NCBI GenBank assembly: GCA_030753015.1
Contig: JASMDC010000028.1
Coordinates: 1-44,408, forward strand
Source of the DNA: Candidatus Undinarchaeales archaeon
GTDB lineage: Archaea; SpSt-1190; JASMDC01
DNA length: 44,408 bases
Direction of reading: 5' to 3'
In this document: positions 38,201 through 44,408 of the stretch, in pieces
Position numbering within the stretch: position 1 is the stretch's first letter
How the letters are laid out: each line of letters begins with the position of its first letter
Translations under genes and position numbers: made by a program
The notes under the pieces: model-generated
Databases searched by the model: none
The model's input: the letters and a program-made list of their open reading frames with translations, nothing else
Told to the model about the DNA's origin: nothing

Positions 38201-38555
38201 GGAGGCCTTCGAGGAGGCCACGTCAGGGCTCGTTGAGACCTCCCGCTCCCTCTCGATCAAAGGCGGGATAGGGTCCGTGCTCGAAAGCGTCAAACAGGTC
38301 TGCTCTCCGCTCGCTCAGGCCTTTGCGCATAGAAAGCCCGGTGGACGTGTAGACGAAGGCTACATCGGCCGTGAGGACGCGACGGGCGAGACCGTGGCAG
38401 TCAAGGTCCACGGGAAACGAGGCGTTCTGGGCGGCAGCCTCACCATCACATGCTTTGCTGGGACGAAGGGCATCGCGGACGCCCTTGCCGATGAGCTGGT
38501 GGACCTGGTGACGGGCAAGGAATCGCCCTCGTACTATGGTACGCGATACACCTGA
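32229..38555 (+). CDS. Large surface protein: MopE-like and Cys modules, Asp-box propeller, mucin-like linkers, helical repeats, membrane anchor, cytoplasmic tail
   Basis: MKRQRQ plus a hydrophobic stretch forms the signal peptide. Residues 30-185 are beta-rich. A CDGIDNDCNGDIDDG motif at about 190 is the MopE-type putative metal-binding signature. Repeated Cys modules (to about 444) follow the pattern PG.CC...W...GDCC.D..C....C. Residues 446-804 hold Asp boxes (STDNGASWG, STDGGRSWS, SNDAGLTWS), a sialidase-like BNR propeller, but I see no catalytic set. Another Cys block, then a P/T/S linker (909-992), three helical repeats (about 993-1440), a second linker of P-T-hydrophobic-V-P type, a further helical and sandwich region, a membrane helix near 1846-1868 with RQRIRR after it, and about 240 cytoplasmic residues ending SYYGTRYT. 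An adhesin or sensor role is inferred. Confidence 0.9.
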   Translation: MKRQRQVIQFGILALLVLSLGTGASVRLANWEEAEYLQNGEWALTMPVQDYRVTGISAKARFKGNLDGINDTTADCAVQEEKVIITTNGDEIGRFGDYGDTLTCVANEVPISCCPMCDAWRKEETFDIPLPACRFAEDKILLGFALTPRDEWASACPTDACVGTFDCRTGSFKVRLFVEVTYEEISTEVCDGIDNDCNGDIDDGEICTGGFECVEGECSTTECATGRFLCDGRCELAPGKCCDGIWFVGGGCCGDEDCTGVQYCDDDHLCKEPECTDTAHCPGNFRCTDHLCSDTECRTGHTRCGAVCDQLPGVCCENVWNAGGDCCHDGGCAGENICGADHRCTQPECTATSPCASNFRCLDGRCSSTECSTDHALCGFTCGPIPGVCCDNTWFTDGDCCDDDNCRTDQYCGADHVCSAYTCSVSTPCPGVLRCVDGICIDPARNFAPNIMVDSGVSGKQLHSALVGLRGGGLLSMWQDARTSDYHVRSSQASPPGYEWSTSVQVDSISFGDQGPPSVVTGPSDLMFAAWTGRDGSIRAAYVARSTDNGASWGPSRVISGDLDSPKDAAIALGGGQLTAVFSAVESGYRSVYAVTSNNWGASWSSPFLIASGESARVGIPSVAIDADMVAVVVWEEGSSLSEAIYTARSTDGGRSWSERSRVDPAPSPWQIRPTLLAARDGGFHLAWDEEYDIYTSQSNDAGLTWSTKVLVFDASHGWRAEPMLAVAGNGNAYVVWDSYYDIYTAYIPKGGTKWTEPARVDDSPEGTQQRRPALAVDSEGVVHVAWEDNRNGEYAVHYSLSTPCKPGFTFCEARCIPSTEGRCCGGIWRVGAECCWHEECESGHACDRYSCSSTLCAPGFVSCEGACLRLPGACCGGVWKGSAECCTDDDCTRGGTCDASLQCIGGEPVGPTPIPTADPSASPSATPSTTTPPGGSPGPTATTSPSSTPTSTPDPSASPTVTTSPTPTPGATTTPGPTAAPTPTPTPASENVRQWLLSLWEDISRAEQNGEITSEMAARLRRSLEQAFSLMVGGDVGGAVDIADTIFRDIARARIEALIQRVEALGLAGQIDEETLAKLLKRLREALQAIDETGVSSGTDVLLARSNAEDLLKTVELLVTEVVDAEQASDTQGPTPTATRPMTTKDWVLALWMEIGRAEGAGEITSDVAQRLRHRLQEALDLIDSGRDDEALMIADTISRDVARARVEALIQRLEALGREGRIDRAVLAELLERLMETLRAIDEGDVVTGTADLEQVIARQAATIEAIELILAEVDEAEHTAAPAPTPPLADGTSLAPETVVSAVQEWIETLSEDVQTAEENGIITPEKAMEIHQGLSRARALLEQGRVNAALEEVGRVAPAVARARLEALIQRVEALGRDGLLDAETVAELLGRLRNALQDLEEDESGTETLPVFERMERLLESVNALTNEVEQAAGDETPVTPSTGPVPTMVPSLVPTLIPTTVPTVSPTILPDGSVTLLPTLVATMVPSMVPTMVPTTVPGPGPTASAMNPNGTNVSGGPGPSGVLVTEGIDLDQASIPSSIPADPVAAAIHDLAEEMGCAAVCAGRPEGCDDACEDLLDLERKIASPLFQERLLVQMAVSNTPPPGLERHLQSAWRRLGEGDVTGVQDTVQRVQGIIKERLAIDVAVNTVSKSSFTPQMEPEEVATPSVLELFDIESSLGESAEKLVDGVVAVSKAVRERMGVVITGHVMEVALQTAEGTSEPKIATVVTLSVENTGADDEEDFCILQLIPKALASSVTDVTFRQDVRVVVNDPVVLWSVDRLKSGSKVDLSFSVQKQVSQDDVEASRITFLKLPASHCRELSTKPGGGSGWGTTTAGGALSTIKSLIPWIAMLMVLSLIGAAVRQRIRRGPGTLALSIARQAGYTSVTATARNTGHTPMLEVAIEFELPCELAPPPDVSLHEAVGTIPASGYHMSMLYISPRTPARSTVGASITYRRGGIQTTERAPPVSVASVLPLVSPLKMDEEAFEEATSGLVETSRSLSIKGGIGSVLESVKQVCSPLAQAFAHRKPGGRVDEGYIGREDATGETVAVKVHGKRGVLGGSLTITCFAGTKGIADALADELVDLVTGKESPSYYGTRYT
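35205..36545 (+). repeat. Three helical protein repeats of about 135-145 residues
   Basis: Three units start VRQWLLSLWEDI, TKDWVLALWMEI and VQEWIETLSEDV. All share ARARxEALIQRxEALG..G..D...(V/L)AELL.RL. The core gcgctcatccag recurs at 35401, about 35855 and 36339. The units are separated by short P/T-rich spacers. Each is predicted to be mostly helical, forming a stalk near the membrane. Confidence 0.8.
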
Positions 38556-38590
38556 TGTTCTCGAGCGGCATCCCGCCGCCGCTACAGCGC

Positions 38591-38598
38591 ATAAATAG
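38591..38598 (+). promoter_or_regulatory. TATA box for the Rieske-domain surface protein
   Basis: ATAAATAG at 38591-38598 places transcription near 38620, adjacent to a GTG at 38619 and 8 nt before the ATG at 38628. The 63-72-bp gap after the previous gene shows no T-rich terminator. Confidence 0.5.
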
Positions 38599-38627
38599 TT
38601 TGGGCGTCTATAGTTGGCGTGGGTAGT

Positions 38628-41600
38628 ATGAAGTATCGTGAGGGCGAGGTTCTAGTGGCAGCGCTCCTTACTGCCCTCCTGATGCTCACGACACCCACGC
38701 TCGCCGATGACACATGTATATTCATCGTCAACGAGGCCGACGTGCCCGCGGGAACGACCCACACATTCAAACACGGGGCCATAGATGCCATCCTGGTCAA
38801 CTTCGGTGGGGAGTACAGGGCCTACTACAACTCCTGCACTCATGCGGGTTCTCCCATCGACATCCAAGGTGACGTCCTCAATTGCCCGCTGCACGGATCT
38901 CAGTTCGCACCCGCGGACGGTACCGTCGTCACCGGTCCTGCAGCGACTCCTCTCCACTCTATCCCTGTAACAACAAAGGACGGTGGTATCTACACCGGCA
39001 CCTGCACTCAGGGACCGAGCTGCGGCGACGGTACGTGCTCGGAGAGTGAGGACTGCCGGGATGACGACGCGATCTGTACGGGAGGCCTTTACTGCGGCAA
39101 CGGGTGCATCCAACGGCCCAACGGCATGGCCTGCGACTCCGACGAGGCCTGCGCCTCCGGCAACTGTGCCATCGATTGGGAGAACGCCGAGGGGACATGC
39201 GCTCCAGAAGGCAACTGTGTCCACGGGGACGGGATCGATTTCATCTCCCTAGTCACCGTCTCTGGGGACCGCTACTGCAACGATACCCTGTGGCAGTCCC
39301 GTAAGGTCGACGGTGACCTGTGCGACCCAGCTCACCCGATAATGTGCTCTGAACGACGGTGCGTTGGGACAATCGACGGTTCCAGTAATCTCTGCTGTGT
39401 CTCGGGATGCGCTCTTGAGGACAGTTGCGTACCATCCGGTACGCGGGAAGGATCAATGTACTGTGACGATATGTGGTGGGAACAGTTGGCCGACGGTGCT
39501 GCTTGCACCACTTCGGCAGCCTGCGCTAACGCCACCTGTGTGGAGGACGTGAAAGGAGGACCGTCCATATGCTGCGCCCGCGAGTGCGTCTCTGGTGGCG
39601 TATGCTATGGAAATGAGACCCAGCTCGATGGCATGTACTGCGCCGGCGAGTGGGAAGTGCTGCGCCATGATGGTGCATCCTGTACCGCGGACTGGGAGTG
39701 TACCGCTGGCCTCTGCGCCGAGGACAAGCTCACTGGGAATGGATTGTGCTGCCCTCGTGACTGCGTCTACAACGGCATCTGCTCCCCGACCTTTGGCCAG
39801 GCCGTCGGACTGTTCTGCAACGTCACCGGCTCATGGGAGCAGAAGCGGGAGGAGGGATCACCGTGTCACCACTACTTCCAGTGTCTGGGTGATACATGCG
39901 CCTCATCGGACGAAGGGAGCTTATGTTGCGCGTCACCAGGTTGCACCGATGCCGATAAGTGCATGCCCGTGGGGAGCCAGATCGAGGATCGGTACTGCGA
40001 GAGCGGCACATGGCGGTACTTTACAGCGTCCGAGTGTGAAAAGGACTACGAGTGCAAGAGCAACCAGTGCGTGGACGACGTCGATGGTGACGGACGCCAC
40101 TGCTGCGCGACACAGTGCGTTTTCAACGCCACCTGTTACCCGCTGTACGGCCGGGCGGCGGACCACTGGTGCAACGACACGGCATGGATCCCGCAGCTCG
40201 CCCACGGTGCGCCATGCGATCAGCACGGTGAATGCTTCTCGTCATGGTGCGCGCAGGACAAGAACGGAACCGGCCTGTGCGGGCTCCAGGGATCGTGTCT
40301 TCACTCGGGCGAATTCCACCCGTCCGGGGAGAGCGCCCTGCTCGGGGAGGAGAGCGAGTACTGCCTGGAAGGAGTATGGCACGACTGCCTTGACGACGAT
40401 GAATGTGGGACGGGCCGCTGGTGTGACGAGAACCTCACCTGTCGCGATCCCTTCTGCGGGAACCAGCGGTGCGAGGCAGGGGAGTGTGCGGACGGGTGCG
40501 CTGATTGCTCGCTCACCGTCTGCATCGGTGACGGCACCTGCTCTACTGCCATCGGGGAGAGCTGCGCGAGCTCCGGTGACTGCGTCTGTCCCGGTGGGAT
40601 GCATTGCAGCGTCTCGGATCCCCTGCGGGATACAATCGGCTGCGTCCGTGTATCGTGCGGGGACGGTGTCTGTAACAAGACGGCCGGGGAATGCCTTTCA
40701 GGGTGTGCTGTCGACTGCAACTCAACGACATGCATCGGTGACGGCGCCTGCAGCCCCGCAGTTGGCGAGAACTGCTCGACCTCTGCCGACTGCCTCTGTC
40801 CCAGCGGCTTGGTCTGCCGATCAGGAGAGGCTGGCGTTGACTGGATGGGATGCTACAATCCCGCCTGCGGGAACAATGTTTGCGATATCGACCGTGACGA
40901 GTGCGATGCGGGATGCCCTGACTGCAGTCCCGAGACATGCGCCGGTGACAGCACATGCAGCCCGCGTATCGGCGAGGACTGCAGCACGACCGAGGAGTGC
41001 GCATGCACACCACCGCTCAGATGCCAGGCGGGAGCGGCCGATGCTGATCTGCACGGGTGCGCACCACCCCCGTGTGGCGATGGGACGTGTGACGCGAGCG
41101 AGACGTGCGACCTTTGTCCGGATGATTGCGGGAACTGCTTCCTCATACAGCCCCAGGCGGTGACTCTCTCGGAAGAGGAGGGAGAGGGTACCGAGGTCCT
41201 CACCATATCGAGCCTCAGCAAGTCCGCCTATTTCGCCGCCGTGATTGAGGTCAAACATCCATCTACTGTCGAGGTGTTACCCTCCCGCCTCCTGGTCCAG
41301 CCAGGCATGGAGAACAGCGTCATGCTCACGCTCAAGACCAGCACCGCGGTGAGCGGGAAGGGTGAGATAGTCCTCGCGAAGGAGAGCTCCGGCGAGGTAC
41401 TGGCGAAGGTGTCACTGACCGTTTCCGTGGAGGACACTGGCCCCTCCCCTATCAGCCTCCCACAGCCACGTATCCCGATCTCGGGCGATACGGGAGCAAC
41501 GGTCACCTTCTACTTCCCAGTGCTCAATGAAGGTGAAGGCGATGCCAGGGTTGCAATGACACCTCTCAAGGCAGGAACGGCCGCCTCATGGGTCATCCTC

Positions 41601-42626
41601 GACGTTCGTGAGCTCTCCATCCCCGCCGGTGTCCAGCGCATGGTGCTCGGTCGCATTTCCATCCCCCCCGACGCACCCGGTGGCGCTCATGAGGTGGCCA
41701 TCGACGTGACGGGCGGTGCCCAGATGGTGACCGCGTACCTGGTGATCACCGTGAGCAGCACTGCGATCGTCTGTGGTGACGGTGCATGTGGGACCGGTGA
41801 GGATTGCTCGATATGTCCACAGGACTGCCCCTGTGAGAAGCGTCTAGTACTGGAGCTCCCGGCAAATGCCACTGTAGATACGAGCCTACCGGGACCGGCT
41901 AGGGCCACTGTGACGGTCAGGAACCCGATGGACAGATGGGCCAACTGCACGCTCGTCGCAGGACGGAACGATACGACCATCACGCCCCTCAACCTTACTC
42001 TTGCCCCGGGGAACTCCTCGCAGGTGGTCGTGATCGTCGATATCCCCGACACGACCGGCGAGATCCTCGTTCCACTGGCCGTGATGATGGAAGGAGATGT
42101 CGTCGCCTCGGCGAACCTCACGGTCAGGGTGTCGGACGCAGTCCCCCGGGAGGTGCTCACGGCTCGTGTGGCCACCATATCCATGAAGGTGAAGGATGCG
42201 GCGAGCGCTCTGGAGAGCGCACGACACGCCGAGACAGTCACCAGGGAAAGACTCGACGCTCTGGACGGGGAGGCAGATGCGATCAGGGAGGTGCTCGATG
42301 ACGTGCGGGCTCACCTCGATGCTGGGCGCCAGTCCGATGCCGAGTACGCCCTCGAACGGGCGGGACGTGACATGGACAAGCTCCATGCCCGGCTCGATAC
42401 GAACGGTATCCTGGCTGCATGGGCTCGCCCAAGCTCCACACCGACACCGACGCCCGAGAAAGGCGATGGCTGGAGCATCTCATGGGGCGGTGTCCTCATC
42501 GTGGGGATGCTGGCAGCACTGATCCTCGTCCCCATGGCAGCGCTCCTGATCTCCCGGCGGCGTCCCCCGAAGCCTGCTGCTCCCACGGGCTCCTATTACG
42601 GCCAGTACTCTACGGTCAGGTACTAG
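38628..42626 (+). CDS. Surface protein with N-terminal Rieske [2Fe-2S] domain, Cys-rich modules and C-terminal membrane anchor
   Basis: A signal peptide (residues 1-26) is followed at once by a Rieske domain. Cys70-T-His72 and Cys86-P-L-His89 are the cluster ligands, with GSQFAPADGTVVTGPA next, close to secreted actinobacterial Rieske proteins. The extra Cys pair of the disulfide-bearing types is replaced by Ser75 and Leu88. From about residue 128 come many Cys modules: first the alternating CC..C units, then three CIGDG.C....GE.C...DC.C units and CGDGTCDASETCDLCPDDC. NEW3-like sandwiches (about 850-1180), a charged helical stalk, a membrane helix (about 1286-1308), RRR and the tail SYYGQYSTVRY complete 1,332 residues. 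A GTG at 38619 is an alternative leaderless start. The Rieske cluster implies electron transfer or redox sensing outside the cell; partners are unknown. Confidence 0.9.
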   Translation: MKYREGEVLVAALLTALLMLTTPTLADDTCIFIVNEADVPAGTTHTFKHGAIDAILVNFGGEYRAYYNSCTHAGSPIDIQGDVLNCPLHGSQFAPADGTVVTGPAATPLHSIPVTTKDGGIYTGTCTQGPSCGDGTCSESEDCRDDDAICTGGLYCGNGCIQRPNGMACDSDEACASGNCAIDWENAEGTCAPEGNCVHGDGIDFISLVTVSGDRYCNDTLWQSRKVDGDLCDPAHPIMCSERRCVGTIDGSSNLCCVSGCALEDSCVPSGTREGSMYCDDMWWEQLADGAACTTSAACANATCVEDVKGGPSICCARECVSGGVCYGNETQLDGMYCAGEWEVLRHDGASCTADWECTAGLCAEDKLTGNGLCCPRDCVYNGICSPTFGQAVGLFCNVTGSWEQKREEGSPCHHYFQCLGDTCASSDEGSLCCASPGCTDADKCMPVGSQIEDRYCESGTWRYFTASECEKDYECKSNQCVDDVDGDGRHCCATQCVFNATCYPLYGRAADHWCNDTAWIPQLAHGAPCDQHGECFSSWCAQDKNGTGLCGLQGSCLHSGEFHPSGESALLGEESEYCLEGVWHDCLDDDECGTGRWCDENLTCRDPFCGNQRCEAGECADGCADCSLTVCIGDGTCSTAIGESCASSGDCVCPGGMHCSVSDPLRDTIGCVRVSCGDGVCNKTAGECLSGCAVDCNSTTCIGDGACSPAVGENCSTSADCLCPSGLVCRSGEAGVDWMGCYNPACGNNVCDIDRDECDAGCPDCSPETCAGDSTCSPRIGEDCSTTEECACTPPLRCQAGAADADLHGCAPPPCGDGTCDASETCDLCPDDCGNCFLIQPQAVTLSEEEGEGTEVLTISSLSKSAYFAAVIEVKHPSTVEVLPSRLLVQPGMENSVMLTLKTSTAVSGKGEIVLAKESSGEVLAKVSLTVSVEDTGPSPISLPQPRIPISGDTGATVTFYFPVLNEGEGDARVAMTPLKAGTAASWVILDVRELSIPAGVQRMVLGRISIPPDAPGGAHEVAIDVTGGAQMVTAYLVITVSSTAIVCGDGACGTGEDCSICPQDCPCEKRLVLELPANATVDTSLPGPARATVTVRNPMDRWANCTLVAGRNDTTITPLNLTLAPGNSSQVVVIVDIPDTTGEILVPLAVMMEGDVVASANLTVRVSDAVPREVLTARVATISMKVKDAASALESARHAETVTRERLDALDGEADAIREVLDDVRAHLDAGRQSDAEYALERAGRDMDKLHARLDTNGILAAWARPSSTPTPTPEKGDGWSISWGGVLIVGMLAALILVPMAALLISRRRPPKPAAPTGSYYGQYSTVRY

Positions 42627-42636
42627 GCGGAGTATG

Positions 42637-44238
42637 TCACGCCCCGGGCAAAATACGGTAGAAGGTGTACCCCACGCCCCCACCCTCATAGGTACGGAAG
42701 GGAGTGAGCTGGAACCGCTTCCTCATCCAGAAGCAGCGTTCCAGTGATCCATCGATGTCCCACTTAACACAGTAGACATCCTCGAAGAAGAGTACGCAGG
42801 CGTTACGGTCGAACTGCTCCTCCCGGGCCGCAACGTCCGTCAGGAACGTTCCTATGGGCATGACCTCGAACCCCGTGGTCGAGCTCAGGACCGTGGGCCG
42901 TTCCAGGACAACGATGCAATCAGCAGGTATCTCACGCTCGGCACGCTCGGGGATGGTGGCCATCAGCACGCGATGCGGATCAGAGTAGAATGCGGCGTGG
43001 TCCCGGGCGTAGGGTATATTGAGCGTGGCCACAGCAAGGGCGATGACCACGAGGAGGTGTATGGTCCATTGCCTGCCGATGCGGGCCGAGATGGACCGTG
43101 AGACCTCCAGGGCACCGCGAGCGCCGAATATCCAGAGCACGGGAGCGAAGCTCGTGAAGAACCGTTCCTTCCCTTGGAGAGTCTGGAACCATGATGTGAA
43201 ATACACGAGCCAGAGGATTGCGAACCATATCCCGAGGAAAAGGCTCTGTCGACGTCGCTCCCGGAGCATTGGAGAAATCCCGAATAGCACCAAGACCGAG
43301 AAGAGCGACGTCTGGTGAGAGCCATCGAACAGCGACGGGCCGAAGGCAAGTGAGTTATCGATGAGATTGCCAAGGCTCCAGTTGCTCCCGCTCATCTGCC
43401 CTCCTGTATCGCTGGCTTGCCAGTCCGTGAACGCATGGCTCCCGATAACGACGACCAAGTTGGGCAGGGAGAGGAGGACTGCCAAGGCGAGCGGTAGCAC
43501 GATGCTCCGGATAGAGGGGCCAGTCCTGCGATAGAGCAGCCAGCCAGCGATGAACAAGACGAACAGGAAGTAGTTCTCCTGCCGGAGCTGGACTGCGAAC
43601 GCCATACCCGCGAGCGCGAGCTGGAGCAGGTCGCGCCGCATGGAACGGAAGGCGAGGAGGGAGAAGTAAATGACTAGGATTATGAAGAAGATCGAGGCCG
43701 CGTTGGACTTCGCGCACGCCGACCATCTGATATGGATGGGATCGCATGCGAGCCAGAGCGCTGCTACCAGTGCTGCGTCCGAGCGACCAGTGACGAGACG
43801 CGTGAGGAGGAACACCGGTAGGATGGTGAACGCACCTATGACGAGGGCGGTGTAGATGGCAACCCAGTTATTCACACCGAACAGGCCGAATGCGATAGAG
43901 ATGAGGACCGACCAACCGATGGGCTCGCGGTAATCGCCTTGGCTCCCTGAGCGGAGCAGGTCCTTTGCCGCTCCCATGTCCAACTGCTCATCGATGTAGA
44001 TGATGTGGTGGGGAGAAGGGATTGAGAGCCGGAGAGCCAGGGATGCGCATAGGACCAGAGCAAGTACTGCCCAGGTAACGGGATCGACATCTCGGAGGTG
44101 GCGCATGAGCGCACGGCGGGCCCGTACTGCGAAGAAGAGCATAAGGAGGAACGCAATCAGCGCAGTGAACGGCGCTACACCGAAAATAGTATATTCCAGC
44201 CATACCATGAAATCAGCGATCAGTTCCCCCGTCGCCAT
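42637..44238 (-). CDS. GT-C type membrane glycosyltransferase (GT39/PMT-like)
   Basis: The protein has 533 residues with about ten to eleven hydrophobic helices. Its first outer loop reads HHIIYIDEQLDMGAAKDLL, carrying the D-E motif of GT-C enzymes. REPIGWSVLISIAFGLFG and a later LRQENY further fit the PMT_2 or ArnT-like family, which transfers sugars from polyprenyl-phosphate donors on the outer membrane face. The last ~120 residues are a soluble domain with several Cys (CVLFFEDVYCVKW, ERCFWMRK). ATG at 44238 is chosen; a GTG at 44244 is also possible. It converges on the Rieske protein gene with a 10-nt gap. Acceptors may be the Thr/Pro-rich surface proteins nearby, an inference. Confidence 0.85.
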   Translation of the reverse strand: MATGELIADFMVWLEYTIFGVAPFTALIAFLLMLFFAVRARRALMRHLRDVDPVTWAVLALVLCASLALRLSIPSPHHIIYIDEQLDMGAAKDLLRSGSQGDYREPIGWSVLISIAFGLFGVNNWVAIYTALVIGAFTILPVFLLTRLVTGRSDAALVAALWLACDPIHIRWSACAKSNAASIFFIILVIYFSLLAFRSMRRDLLQLALAGMAFAVQLRQENYFLFVLFIAGWLLYRRTGPSIRSIVLPLALAVLLSLPNLVVVIGSHAFTDWQASDTGGQMSGSNWSLGNLIDNSLAFGPSLFDGSHQTSLFSVLVLFGISPMLRERRRQSLFLGIWFAILWLVYFTSWFQTLQGKERFFTSFAPVLWIFGARGALEVSRSISARIGRQWTIHLLVVIALAVATLNIPYARDHAAFYSDPHRVLMATIPERAEREIPADCIVVLERPTVLSSTTGFEVMPIGTFLTDVAAREEQFDRNACVLFFEDVYCVKWDIDGSLERCFWMRKRFQLTPFRTYEGGGVGYTFYRILPGA

Positions 44239-44263
44239 CTGCACCCGTCTCTCGTTCTAAAGA

Positions 44264-44271
44264 AAGATAAA
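44264..44271 (-). promoter_or_regulatory. TATA-like element for the GT-C glycosyltransferase gene
   Basis: TTTATCTT on the minus strand is centred about 29 bp before the ATG at 44238. Confidence 0.35.
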
Positions 44272-44349
44272 GCCATTGCTCTCCCGGATGAGAGTTCTGG
44301 TACCGGAGAAGAGGGGATATGGACCTTGTTGCGCGCCCCATGAAAAAAG

Positions 44350-44357
44350 TTATAAAC
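44350..44357 (+). promoter_or_regulatory. TATA box for a gene starting at the right edge
   Basis: TTATAAAC follows an A-rich run (GAAAAAAG) that may serve as a BRE-like element. It lies 18-25 bp before the ATG at 44375 and 30-37 bp before the ATG at 44387. Confidence 0.45.
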
Positions 44358-44374
44358 ACTAGTTGTTTCACCGA

Positions 44375-44408
44375 ATGTCCCAGCAAATGCCCCGATATAC
44401 TGAGAATG
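44375..44408 (+). CDS. Start of an unidentified gene, truncated by the window
   Basis: Only eleven codons are visible (MSQQMPRYTEN). The call rests on the TATA element just upstream and an open frame to the window end. The internal ATG at 44387 is nearer the ideal leaderless distance. The product cannot be guessed. Confidence 0.35.
   Translation, partial: MSQQMPRYTEN

Noticed and set aside
39595..41163. 522-codon plus-strand frame inside the Rieske protein gene
   Set aside because: Arg/Thr/Ala-rich with no domain features. The overlapping frame has regular Cys modules and clear ends.

Overview
This 44.4 kb window is a stretch of archaeal chromosome. AT-rich TATA-like elements sit about 25-29 bp upstream of many start codons, which is the layout of archaeal leaderless transcripts. 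Few starts have a clear ribosome binding site. The gene families also fit: a DPM1-like GT2, GT-C membrane glycosyltransferases, a flippase-like integral membrane protein, an AmrS-type radical SAM enzyme, and a pilin-like protein with a K-R-G-Q processing site. DNA is GC-rich throughout. The Cys-rich surface modules of the type CGDGxC...C..CP.DC and the pilin-like protein recall DPANN and related archaeal lineages. The exact lineage cannot be fixed from the sequence alone.

Layout. (1) 1-17.4 kb, minus strand: a 3,313-codon secreted giant (7461-17402) with a CHxH array, a discoidin-like domain, five 78-residue thrombospondin-type-3-like repeats and a C-terminal membrane anchor. It is followed by a three-gene coupled operon (4107-7334, 2263-4110, 1-2269) of a beta-sandwich secreted protein, a pilin-like protein and a Cys-rich protein that runs off the left edge. 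(2) 17.8-27.1 kb, minus strand: a run of seven genes in the order flippase-like protein, B12-type radical SAM enzyme, two GT2 glycosyltransferases, SPASM-like radical SAM enzyme, GT-C glycosyltransferase fused to a WD40 propeller, and a Cys-repeat lipoprotein. Most are overlapped or tightly packed. (3) 27.1-28.7 kb, plus strand: one lipoprotein, divergent from the flippase gene. (4) 28.7-32.1 kb, minus strand: a membrane-anchored surface protein and a Tat-signal AmrS-like radical SAM enzyme. (5) 32.2-42.6 kb, plus strand: a 2,108-residue and a 1,332-residue surface protein. The first has MopE-like and Cys modules, an Asp-box propeller, mucin-like linkers and three helical repeats. The second starts with a Rieske [2Fe-2S] domain. 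(6) 42.6-44.2 kb, minus strand: a second GT-C glycosyltransferase. A plus-strand gene begins at the right edge.

How it fits together (inference). Eight genes encode exported proteins and several share modules: an NGxCCxEGxxCC cassette, Ig-like and NEW3-like beta-sandwiches, a helical stalk and a single C-terminal membrane helix. Thr/Pro-rich linkers in three of them would be natural O-glycosylation targets, and the neighbouring GT-C, GT2 and flippase-like genes could make and transfer the glycan. The radical SAM enzymes could modify a lipid, sugar or surface peptide. The locus therefore reads as a cell-surface adhesion and interaction apparatus together with its decoration machinery. No mobile elements, CRISPR arrays, rRNA or tRNA genes were seen.
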